From: Planctomycetota bacterium
GTDB taxonomy: Bacteria > Planctomycetota > UBA1135
NCBI GenBank assembly: GCA_027021325.1
Contig: JALUUN010000568.1
Span: forward strand, 1 to 7,122
Reading direction: 5' to 3'
Length of the DNA stretch: 7,122 bases
Part shown: positions 1 to 5,761 of the stretch, one piece after another
Layout of the letters: each line of letters opens with the position of its first letter
Numbering within the stretch: the stretch's first letter is position 1
Program-made: the position numbers and the translations under genes
The notes under the pieces: model-generated
Seen by the model: the letters and a program-made list of their open reading frames with translations, nothing else
Told to the model about the DNA's origin: nothing
Database searches by the model: none

Positions 1-4
1 CTCC

Positions 5-22
5 GGGCCTTTCGGAAGGCCC
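5..22. terminator. Terminator-like hairpin at the left edge
   Basis: Seven perfect base pairs (GGGCCTT at 5-11 with AAGGCCC at 16-22) enclose a TCGG loop. No T-tract follows on either visible side, so this is not a classical intrinsic terminator. It could end transcription of a gene lying to the left of the window. Bases 23-180 hold no gene I can support; the overlapping open frames there look like high-GC shadows. Confidence 0.4.
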
Positions 23-154
23 AGGCAGGGGAAGGAGGGTGTGGCGGCGAGCGGGGCCCGTCTTGCCGGGACCGCTGCCGCAGACGACCGCCTGGAGGAA
101 CTCCCGGCCGGGCGCCCGGGTCCCGCCCCGGCGGCCGTCTGCGGCGAAGCGGTC

Positions 155-160
155 TAGACT
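155..160 (+). promoter_or_regulatory. Weak -10-like hexamer upstream of the cysteine hydrolase gene
   Basis: TAGACT matches the TATAAT consensus at four of six positions and is one of very few A/T-containing patches in the leader. It lies 20 bp before the ATG at 181, which would give a short 5' leader of about 14 nt. No -35 hexamer is visible at normal spacing, so the call is tentative. Confidence 0.2.
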
Positions 161-180
161 GGCCTCGGTTCGTTCCGCCC

Positions 181-1014
181 ATGTCCCTGCTCCAGCTCCC
201 CGGCCGGCTGCTCGCGGGCTTCCTTTCCAAGCCCCTCGCGGACGCCTGGGTTCCGGCGACCAGCCGGGAGGAGGACCTGCGTGCCTGCCTGCGGCCGGGC
301 GACGTCCTGCTGGTCGAGGGCAACACGCGCTTCAGCAGGGCGGTCAAGTACCTGACCCAGTCGAGTTGGTCCCATGCGGCCCTTTTCCTCGGCTGGGAGC
401 GGGCCCGGGAGGGTGCCGGTGGCGAGCCGGAGCCGCTTCTGGAGGCTGACGTCCGTGAAGGGGTGCGCACCGTGCCCCTGTCCCGTTACGCCGGAATGCA
501 CACCCGGATCTGCCGGCCCGTGGGCCTCTATCCCGAGGAGGTGGAGCAGGTCCTGGAGCATGCCCAGGCGCGCCTGGGCCAGAAGTACGACCTCAAGAAC
601 ATCGTGGACCTGGCGCGCTACCTGGTTCAGACGCCCTGGGTGCCGGTCCGCTGGCGGCGCCGGCTCCTGGCCATTGGAAGCGGCGATCCGACCCGCGCCA
701 TCTGCAGCTCGCTGATTGCCGAGGCCTTCCAGTCCGTCCGCTACCCCATCCTGCCCGAGGTCGAGGTGCGGGAGGGGGAGGAACGCGGCGAGGCCTGGCG
801 GCGGGAGGTCCTCTACATCCGCCACCACAGTCTCTTCGCGCCCCGGGACTTCGACGTCTCGCCTTACTTCGCCATCGTCAAGCCGACCCTGGCGCGCGGA
901 TTCGATCCCCACCGGCTGGAGTGGGGCGAGGATCGCGAGAGAGAGTCCGCTCCGGATGGCGGTCCGGAACGGGAGCCGGCCGGGGAGGATGGCCTCAGTA
1001 CTCCCGGTCCTTGA
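181..1014 (+). CDS. YiiX/YaeF-like permuted papain-fold cysteine hydrolase
   Basis: This is a 277-residue protein of the circularly permuted NlpC/P60 (papain-like) family. It matches, as remembered, the 'lipo-like' YiiX/YebB group of Proteobacteria. The order of active-site elements fits the permuted fold: His65 in SWSHAALFLG comes first, an acidic residue follows near Glu88 in LLEAD, and the predicted nucleophile Cys175 in AICSSLIAEAF comes last. Tyr136 in GQKYDLKNIVDLARY and the segments VRWRRRLLAIGSGDP (157-170) and RHHSLFAPRDFDVSPYF (214-230) are family hallmarks. Members are thought to hydrolyse amide or thioester bonds in peptides or lipids, but the substrate here is unknown. There is no clear signal peptide; the N-terminus is only mildly hydrophobic. 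The last 30 or so residues are a charged, Pro/Glu-rich tail that may be variable. The ATG at 181 lacks a Shine-Dalgarno sequence. The 3' end overlaps the convergent oxidoreductase gene by 20 bp. Confidence 0.88.
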   Translation: MSLLQLPGRLLAGFLSKPLADAWVPATSREEDLRACLRPGDVLLVEGNTRFSRAVKYLTQSSWSHAALFLGWERAREGAGGEPEPLLEADVREGVRTVPLSRYAGMHTRICRPVGLYPEEVEQVLEHAQARLGQKYDLKNIVDLARYLVQTPWVPVRWRRRLLAIGSGDPTRAICSSLIAEAFQSVRYPILPEVEVREGEERGEAWRREVLYIRHHSLFAPRDFDVSPYFAIVKPTLARGFDPHRLEWGEDRERESAPDGGPEREPAGEDGLSTPGP

Positions 1015-2356
1015 GGAGCCCCGGCTTCGGCACCGGGTAGCTGCCATCCTCGGCCGGCATCAGGGGGCTCGGCCCGTCCAGGCTCAGCTGGTCCACGCCG
1101 GGGGCGAATTCCTCGTCGTGCTCCAGGATCTGTTCCCAGGTCACCCTCTGGCCGGTATGGGCGGCGAAGCGGCCCATGACGGTGACGAGGCTCGCCATGG
1201 TGCCGCGGTGGACCTCGTTGTAGGCTTCGCCGTTGCGGATCGCCCGGATCAGGTCGTTCCACTCCAGCTGGTAGGGATTGGGTTCCCGGCGGGGGGCGCG
1301 CCAGATCACCCGCTCGTTGCTCATGTCCTGGCCCCGGAAGAGCCGGCAGCGCGAGGGGGCGTGGGCGGCCGCGGAGATGATGGCCGAGCCGGTGGCCCCG
1401 TGGGCGTAACTGGCGAACTCCTGATGGCAGCCGGGCATGGTGCGGCCGCCCAGGAACAGCCTGGCGCCGTCGGCGAAGGTGTACTCGACGGCGTAGTGGT
1501 CGAAGTTCTGGTCGATGGCGCCATTGCGGTAGTGGCGCCCGCCCGTGCCTTTGGCCTCGACCGGCCACGCGTCCTTCATCCAGCAGCACTCGTCGATGTT
1601 GTGGATGAGGAAGTCGCTGAAAGCCCCGCCGCTCAGCCACAGGAAGGCGTGGAAGCGCTGGATCTGGTAGAGGAGGTCCGGCAGGGGACCGGGATTGGGG
1701 AAGGTCTCGGCGCTGGCCGTGGGGCCGGCATTGCGATAGGCCCGGAGCAGCACGAGATCGCCGATGGCCCCGTCGCGGATGCGCTTGTAGAGCTCACCGC
1801 GCGCCACACAGTGGCGGCACATCAGGCCGACGCCGACCTTGAGGCCCTTCTCCTCGGCCTTGCGCCCGAGTTCGAACATCCGCCGGCTGGAGGGGGCGTC
1901 CACGGACACGGGTTTCTCCATGAACACGTTCAGGCCGCGCTCGATGGCGTACTGGAAGTGCACCCAGCGGAAGGCCGGCGGCGTCGCCAGGATGACCAGG
2001 TCGCCCGGCGACAGGACGTCCATGGCCTGACGGTAGGCCTCGAATCCAAGGAAGCGCCGCTCTTCAGGGAGGTCCGTGGACTGGGGGAACTCGCGCGCCA
2101 GGTAGTCGCAGGCATTGCGGATCCGGTTCTCGAAGACGTCGGCCACGGCGACCAGCTGGAGCGGTCCGCCCTCGGGGACGGACAGGGCGTTGGCGGCGGC
2201 GCCCGTGCCGCGGCCGCCGCAGCCGACCAGGGCAAGGCGGATCGTGTCCAGGCCGGAGGCGTGGACGGCCGGGAGACGCAGAGCGCCCGGCAGGGCGCCG
2301 GCGGCGGCGAGGCGGCTGGTCTGATGGAGGAAACGGCGGCGGGAGGGATGAGCCAT
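995..2356 (-). CDS. Tat-exported Gfo/Idh/MocA family oxidoreductase
   Basis: This 453-residue protein belongs to the NAD(P)-dependent Gfo/Idh/MocA family, which oxidises or rearranges sugars, inositols and related polyols. A twin-arginine signal opens it: SRRRFLH (5-11), then an Ala/Leu-rich stretch to about residue 33. A Rossmann fold follows, with the dinucleotide motif GCGGRG (45-50) and the family signature EKP (147-149). The C-terminal half has the usual acid/His pattern DFLIHNID (248-255), with Asp248, His252 and Asp255 as likely substrate or catalytic residues. Two cysteine pairs, 180/183 and 257/258, are notable. The Tat signal implies that the enzyme folds with its cofactor in the cytoplasm and acts in the periplasm. 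Such secreted members are common in Planctomycetota, Verrucomicrobiota and Acidobacteriota. The frame stays open upstream to 2974, but the ATG at 2356 is chosen because it places the Tat motif at the N-terminus. The leader just upstream is C/T-rich with no Shine-Dalgarno. The substrate is unknown. Confidence 0.92.
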   Translation of the reverse strand: MAHPSRRRFLHQTSRLAAAGALPGALRLPAVHASGLDTIRLALVGCGGRGTGAAANALSVPEGGPLQLVAVADVFENRIRNACDYLAREFPQSTDLPEERRFLGFEAYRQAMDVLSPGDLVILATPPAFRWVHFQYAIERGLNVFMEKPVSVDAPSSRRMFELGRKAEEKGLKVGVGLMCRHCVARGELYKRIRDGAIGDLVLLRAYRNAGPTASAETFPNPGPLPDLLYQIQRFHAFLWLSGGAFSDFLIHNIDECCWMKDAWPVEAKGTGGRHYRNGAIDQNFDHYAVEYTFADGARLFLGGRTMPGCHQEFASYAHGATGSAIISAAAHAPSRCRLFRGQDMSNERVIWRAPRREPNPYQLEWNDLIRAIRNGEAYNEVHRGTMASLVTVMGRFAAHTGQRVTWEQILEHDEEFAPGVDQLSLDGPSPLMPAEDGSYPVPKPGLLKDREY

Positions 2357-2392
2357 GGGATCGGGAAGGAGGCGGAAGCCCGGTAGCGTGGA

Positions 2393-2413
2393 CAGGGCGG
2401 CCGGCCGGCCCTG
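2393..2413 (-). other. Stem-loop in the leader of the oxidoreductase gene
   Basis: CAGGGC (2393-2398) pairs perfectly with GCCCTG (2408-2413) around a GGCC-repeat loop. It sits 37-57 nt upstream of the oxidoreductase ATG, in the 122-bp gap after the PepSY gene. It could be a second transcription brake, a leader structure or simply a product of high G+C. No promoter consensus is visible in this gap. Confidence 0.25.
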
Positions 2414-2459
2414 CTTCGCGAGGGGCAGGACCGGCGGCTGCCTCAGCAGGGTAGAGGAT

Positions 2460-2478
2460 CCGCCGCGGGCCGCGGCGG
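2460..2478 (-). terminator. Terminator-like hairpin abutting the PepSY stop codon
   Basis: CCGCCGCG (2460-2467) and CGCGGCGG (2471-2478) form eight perfect G-C pairs around a three-base loop. On the - strand the hairpin begins at the base directly after the PepSY stop codon. The sequence beyond it on that strand reads ATCCTCTACCCT, so there is no true U-tract. It may attenuate rather than fully stop read-through into the oxidoreductase gene. Confidence 0.4.
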
Positions 2479-3201
2479 TCAGGTTCTCCGGCGGCGCCGG
2501 CGCCGCGCGGCGAGGCTGCCGCGCAGGATCCAGAGGCCCAGGCCGAGACCGGTGAGGGAGCTGAGGACGCCGAGGATCGCGGCCGCGATCAGGAGCGGAT
2601 GGTGGAAGTCCTCGCGGTCCCTCCAGTCGAGGATGTGCAGGCCCCAGAAGAAATCGAAGAGGCGCCAGCCGTCGGTGCGCACGCTCCGGACCTCTCCGGT
2701 CCAGGCGTCCAGATAGACGCGCGCTCCCTCGGGGCCTTCGAGCTCCACTCTCCAGGCCGGGACCGCGCCCCCGCGGTACTCGCCCCGGGCCGGGCTCGCC
2801 TCCAGGAGGGTGGAGGAGGAGACGGCGCCGGCGCCGCGAATCCGGGAGCGCGCCAGGGCCTCGGCCTCGGACCGCTCCAGGGGCGGCAGGAGCCGGCCGC
2901 TCCGGGCGTCCCGCGGCGGGCCGCCGTCGCCGGGGATCCACAGCCACCGGCCGCGGCGCCAGGCCAGGCGCCACTCGCCCTGGAGGCTGCCGCCGGCGGC
3001 CAGAATCTCAAGGGGCGCGGCCTCGGCAGGGAGCAGGGCCGCCGGAGGCGGGGATTCCGGCAGAAGCAGGTGCTCACCGCGGATCTCCTCGATCGGGCGC
3101 AGGGTGAAGACCAGACCGCTTGCGGTCCAGAGCAGCAGCTGGATGCCCACGACCAGGGCGAGGCGGCGGTGCCAGCGGCGTAGGAAGCCGGCGACGGACA
3201 T
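2479..3201 (-). CDS. PepSY domain-containing membrane protein
   Basis: This 240-residue protein has the layout of small PepSY-associated membrane proteins: an N-terminal membrane helix (about 13-34, with the recognisable QLLLWTASGLVFTL), a periplasmic region, and a C-terminal helix (about 202-226). The segment RVYLDAWTGEVRSV (161-174) is a typical PepSY strand-turn-strand. Conserved-looking residues near the membrane include His11 in RRWHRR, His189 in WGLHILDW and His200/His201 in FHHPLL, which could bind metal or haem. Related proteins are linked to iron uptake or membrane electron transfer, and PepSY domains in other proteins can inhibit proteases; neither role is shown here. The tail is an Arg run. 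The open frame extends upstream to 3336, but the ATG at 3201 is preferred because it starts just before the first membrane helix and avoids overlapping the divergent gene. No Shine-Dalgarno is seen. It is divergent from the M50 protease gene. Confidence 0.82.
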   Translation of the reverse strand: MSVAGFLRRWHRRLALVVGIQLLLWTASGLVFTLRPIEEIRGEHLLLPESPPPAALLPAEAAPLEILAAGGSLQGEWRLAWRRGRWLWIPGDGGPPRDARSGRLLPPLERSEAEALARSRIRGAGAVSSSTLLEASPARGEYRGGAVPAWRVELEGPEGARVYLDAWTGEVRSVRTDGWRLFDFFWGLHILDWRDREDFHHPLLIAAAILGVLSSLTGLGLGLWILRGSLAARRRRRRRT

Positions 3202-3207
3202 GCGGGG

Positions 3208-3213
3208 AGCATA
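3208..3213 (-). promoter_or_regulatory. Candidate -10 element for a leaderless PepSY transcript
   Basis: On the - strand this reads TATGCT, four of six matches to TATAAT, ending six bases before the PepSY ATG. A start of transcription about seven bases downstream would fall on the ATG itself, giving a leaderless mRNA. That agrees with the missing Shine-Dalgarno. No -35 consensus is present at 17-bp spacing. Confidence 0.3.
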
Positions 3214-3218
3214 AGGCG

Positions 3219-3243
3219 GCTCCCGGGAGAGATCTCCGGGAGC
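3219..3243. promoter_or_regulatory. Inverted repeat (operator-like) in the divergent spacer
   Basis: GCTCCCGG (3219-3226) and CCGGGAGC (3236-3243) are perfect inverted arms separated by nine bases. The dyad is central in the 58-bp spacer between the PepSY and M50 protease start codons, where a shared repressor or activator site would lie. It could equally be an RNA hairpin in a leader. No regulator gene is in the window. Confidence 0.3.
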
Positions 3244-3259
3244 GGGCCGCCGTGGGACA

Positions 3260-3994
3260 ATGCCGGCGGCCGCCGCCCCCCTCATGAACGACTTCCTCGA
3301 ACTCCTGGCCTGGTACCTGGCCTTTCTCCTGTCCACGAGCTTCCACGAGGGGGCCCATGCGTGGGTGGCCCGCTGGCTCGGCGACCCGACGGCCTACCTC
3401 GGCGGGCAGGCCAGCCTCGACCCGACGCCGCATATTCGCCGGGAGCCCTTCGGCATGGTCATCCTTCCGGTCCTGTCCCTGTTCTTCCTGGGCTGGCCTC
3501 TGGGTTTCGCTTCTGTGCCGGTGGATCCGAACTGGTCGCATCGCTTCCCGAGGAAGGCCGGCAAGGTGGCCCTGGCCGGTCCGGCGGCCAACCTGGTCCT
3601 GGTCCTCCTGGCCGGCCTTCTGATCCGCGTTGGCCTCGCCCTGGGCGGCCTCGCTCCTCCCGTGGAGCTGAGCTTCGAGCAGCTGGCGCGTCCGGCTGCC
3701 GGCGAGGGAGCCATGCCCTGGGCGGGGGTCTCGCTGATCCTCAGCGTCTTCTTCACCCTGAACCTCGTCCTGCTCCTCTTCAACCTCCTGCCCCTACCGC
3801 CCATGGACGGGGCGACGGTGGTCAACCTGCTCCTTCCCGAGTCGGCTGCGCGCTCCTTCCAGGAAGCCCTGCGTCAGCCCTTCGTCGGCATCCTGGGCCT
3901 GATCCTGGCCTGGACGGTGTTCCCGGAGATCTTCGTTCCGGTCTTCCGCTTCGCCATGAATCTCCTCTATTCCGGGATCCTGATCTTCGCCTGA
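3260..3994 (+). CDS. M50 family membrane metalloprotease (site-2 protease type)
   Basis: This 244-residue integral membrane protein carries the zinc-protease motif HEGAH (His29, Glu30, His33) inside the first hydrophobic segment. The third metal ligand Asp183 is in NLLPLPPMDGA, the hallmark order of the compact S2P/M50 proteases that cut proteins within the membrane. The stretch GWPLGFASVPVDPNW (78-92), followed by GKVALAGPAANLVLVLLAG, is the conserved middle of the family. About five hydrophobic segments are visible (about 11-28, 64-82, 102-125, 155-178 and 206-229). There is no PDZ or CBS domain, so this is the minimal form, and all catalytic residues are intact. The substrate is unknown; no sigma or anti-sigma factor lies nearby. 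The start is uncertain: ATG 3260 gives the longest product, while ATG 3284 (MNDFLELL) removes eight low-complexity residues and fits the family equally well. Neither has a clear Shine-Dalgarno. Confidence 0.9.
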   Translation: MPAAAAPLMNDFLELLAWYLAFLLSTSFHEGAHAWVARWLGDPTAYLGGQASLDPTPHIRREPFGMVILPVLSLFFLGWPLGFASVPVDPNWSHRFPRKAGKVALAGPAANLVLVLLAGLLIRVGLALGGLAPPVELSFEQLARPAAGEGAMPWAGVSLILSVFFTLNLVLLLFNLLPLPPMDGATVVNLLLPESAARSFQEALRQPFVGILGLILAWTVFPEIFVPVFRFAMNLLYSGILIFA

Positions 3995-4018
3995 GACCGA
4001 AGGCTCAGGGGAGGATCC
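3975..4018. terminator. Nested stem-loop at the convergent gene junction
   Basis: An outer 7-bp stem (GGATCCT at 3975-3981 with AGGATCC at 4012-4018) surrounds an inner 6-bp stem (CCTGAG at 3990-3995 with CTCAGG at 4004-4009). The stop codons of both the protease and the lipoprotein gene lie within the inner arms. The structure can form in either transcript, so it is a candidate bidirectional terminator, but it lacks T-tracts. Confidence 0.4.
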
Positions 4019-5672
4019 AGGCGAGGCGATTCGTGGTCCGGCAGGCGTCCAGGTCCAGGGCCTGGAGGAGGAGCCGGCGGCCGGCGGCGGCCGGGGGAGG
4101 TGCGGCGGTGAAGACGGCCCGCCCGTTCAGGTCGGCGGCCTGCGGCGGCCCGGCGCGCGGCGCGTTCAGCCACAGGACTGCGCCGCAGGCGGCCGGCGTG
4201 GCTCCGGCCTCGAAGGACCAGGCGAGGAGGATGGAGGCCCCCGGGGAGGCCCCTTCGACGGTCCACTGCCAGGAGGCGCCCACCGCCTCGGGTCCCCGGA
4301 GCACTGGCGCCTCGGGGTCGATGCGCAGGGGCGCGACGAGGCTGCGCCAGCGGTCCTGGTCCTGGAGCATCAGGTGGGTCCAGAACAAGCCGGGGGCGAA
4401 AGGATCGGCAGCCACGGTCTGGTAGTCCCCCCAGCGGTCCCCGAACCAGGCGCCGGTGGAGGTCCCCAGGGAGAAGGGACCGCGCAGGGACCCGGGCGGG
4501 TCGCCGGCGCGGCGAAGGGCGCCCTCGGCGCCGATCGCCTCGGCTGCGGAGGAGCGGCTCCAGGCCAGGGCCAGGTTGCCATCCGCATCCACCGCCAAGT
4601 CGGGATAGAAGCCGTGGACCCCGGCGGGAAGCTCCGCCTCGCCGGCCTCCTCCAGCACCGGCTGGAGGCCGCTCTCCGGCCAGCCCTGGAGGTCGAGAGC
4701 GTACCAGCGGACCCGGGCGAGTCCGTCGGCGCCGATGGTGTGGGCGGCGTAGAGCCGGTCGTCGCGGAGCTCGGCGTCCTTGAAGCGGAAGTCGATGACG
4801 TCCACGCGGACACTGGTACCGGCCTGGTCCACGTCCGGCGGGTGGTCGAAGGCGGGAACCGGGACCAGGGTCTCCTCCACCACGGGAGAACCCAGGGGAT
4901 CCCGGATCGCCAGGAGCAGGAGATCCTCGAGGCTGCCGCTGAAGGAGGTGAGGAGGACCGGATCGCGGCCCGGGTCGGCGCAGGTCGTGTTGGCGGCCGC
5001 CAGCCAGTGGCTGGAGAGCTGGATCTCCATGGGCGGCGAGGGCGTCCCGGCGTAGAGGGCGGCCTTGTCCCAGGCGTAGAGGCGGGCGCCGCCGGTGGTG
5101 AGGCAGTCGCAGGAAATCAGGACCGCCTCCTCGTTCACGCCCAGATTCGGGTAGTCCGGCAGACGGCAACCCGGGGAGACGCGGTGCCGGACGAGGATCC
5201 ACGGGTCTTGGGGAAAGGCCGAAGAGGAGGCCGCCAGGAGGAGGTACTCACCGTCGTCGGCGTACTCCGCGGCGGCCACGAGAAAGCGCTGCCCCAGAGG
5301 GTCCCAGGTGACCACCGGATCGAAGACGAAGTCGCCGGCACCGGCGGCACCCCAGAAGCCGGCGGAGCCGAGGAGGGAGTGCCGTTCGAGGAGCCGACCG
5401 GCTCGCGTCCACCAGGCGATCTCCTGGTTCGCCGTGGTGAGGAGATGCCCCGGTCCGACGGCGATGTCCGGGTCGGCGGGGCGCCAGGCGGCCTCTTCGT
5501 GAGCCGTGAAGCCGGAGCCATGGCCGCCGGAGGTGCCCGGTCCGGTCCCGGCCGGCGAGGGCCGAGGGGCTGCGGCCCGGGGGACAGACTCACCGCCGCC
5601 GGCCGCCGCGCAGGCGGCCAGCCCGAGGACCGGGAGGAAGGCCAGCAGCCCTCCGGAGGCCGAGCGGATCAT
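4005..5672 (-). CDS. Predicted lipoprotein with a propeller-like repeat region (paralogue A)
   Basis: This 555-residue envelope protein begins with a short lipoprotein signal; the lipobox LAAC puts the lipidated Cys at 21, with Ala at +2. A Gly/Ala/Pro-rich linker (about 22-55) follows. The core has features of secreted sialidase/BNR-like beta-propeller proteins: DPDIAVGPGHLLTTANQEI (67-85), DFVFDP (114-119), a WDP...RF strand (123-130), LYAAHTIGADGLARVRWY (307-324) and DRWGDYQTVAADP (412-424). From about 455 to the end lies a separate Ig-like beta domain with Cys496 and Cys544, ending in a LLLQALDLDAC segment. No catalytic motif is evident, so binding or scaffolding at the cell surface is as likely as enzymology. 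The frame is open 23 codons further upstream, but the ATG at 5672 is chosen because it gives a proper lipoprotein signal; no Shine-Dalgarno is seen. It is a tandem paralogue of the gene upstream. The function is unknown. Confidence 0.82.
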   Translation of the reverse strand: MIRSASGGLLAFLPVLGLAACAAAGGGESVPRAAAPRPSPAGTGPGTSGGHGSGFTAHEEAAWRPADPDIAVGPGHLLTTANQEIAWWTRAGRLLERHSLLGSAGFWGAAGAGDFVFDPVVTWDPLGQRFLVAAAEYADDGEYLLLAASSSAFPQDPWILVRHRVSPGCRLPDYPNLGVNEEAVLISCDCLTTGGARLYAWDKAALYAGTPSPPMEIQLSSHWLAAANTTCADPGRDPVLLTSFSGSLEDLLLLAIRDPLGSPVVEETLVPVPAFDHPPDVDQAGTSVRVDVIDFRFKDAELRDDRLYAAHTIGADGLARVRWYALDLQGWPESGLQPVLEEAGEAELPAGVHGFYPDLAVDADGNLALAWSRSSAAEAIGAEGALRRAGDPPGSLRGPFSLGTSTGAWFGDRWGDYQTVAADPFAPGLFWTHLMLQDQDRWRSLVAPLRIDPEAPVLRGPEAVGASWQWTVEGASPGASILLAWSFEAGATPAACGAVLWLNAPRAGPPQAADLNGRAVFTAAPPPAAAGRRLLLQALDLDACRTTNRLAWILP

Positions 5673-5690
5673 GGCTGGGGGAACGAAGGA

Positions 5691-5721
5691 GCACCCTGCC
5701 CGCGGGGAACGGGCAGGGTGC
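5691..5721 (-). terminator. Perfect 12-bp hairpin between the paralogues
   Basis: The arms at 5691-5702 and 5710-5721 (GCACCCTGCCCG and its exact reverse complement) enclose a 7-base loop. On the - strand the following bases read TCCTTCGTTCCC, a weakly pyrimidine-rich tail. This is the strongest hairpin I found in the window. It is a likely terminator or processing site for the upstream paralogue, or a leader structure for the lipoprotein mRNA, whose ATG is only 18 bases further on. Confidence 0.5.
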
Positions 5722-5727
5722 AGGGTA

Positions 5728-5749
5728 GCCCCCGGAGGCACCCGGGGGC
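5728..5749 (-). terminator. Second 8-bp hairpin after the upstream paralogue
   Basis: GCCCCCGG (5728-5735) pairs exactly with CCGGGGGC (5742-5749) around a six-base loop. On the - strand it is the first hairpin met after the stop codon of the upstream paralogue (12 bases past it), and the 12-bp hairpin follows six bases later. The pair resembles a tandem terminator without U-tracts. Confidence 0.4.
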
Positions 5750-5761
5750 AAGGCCGCCCGC

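Noticed and set aside
716..2386. 556-codon open frame on the + strand, antisense to the oxidoreductase gene
   Set aside because: Its translation is low-complexity, with no recognisable domain, and it lies opposite a clear Gfo/Idh/MocA gene. Long antisense frames are expected at this G+C content.
2357..2974. N-terminal extension of the oxidoreductase up to 2974
   Set aside because: It would overlap most of the PepSY gene in another frame and bury the Tat signal inside the protein; the extension is Arg/Pro/Gly-rich noise.
3967..5202. 411-codon - strand frame overlapping the lipoprotein gene
   Set aside because: It is an Arg/Pro/Gly-rich shifted-frame shadow of the lipoprotein gene with no recognisable domain.
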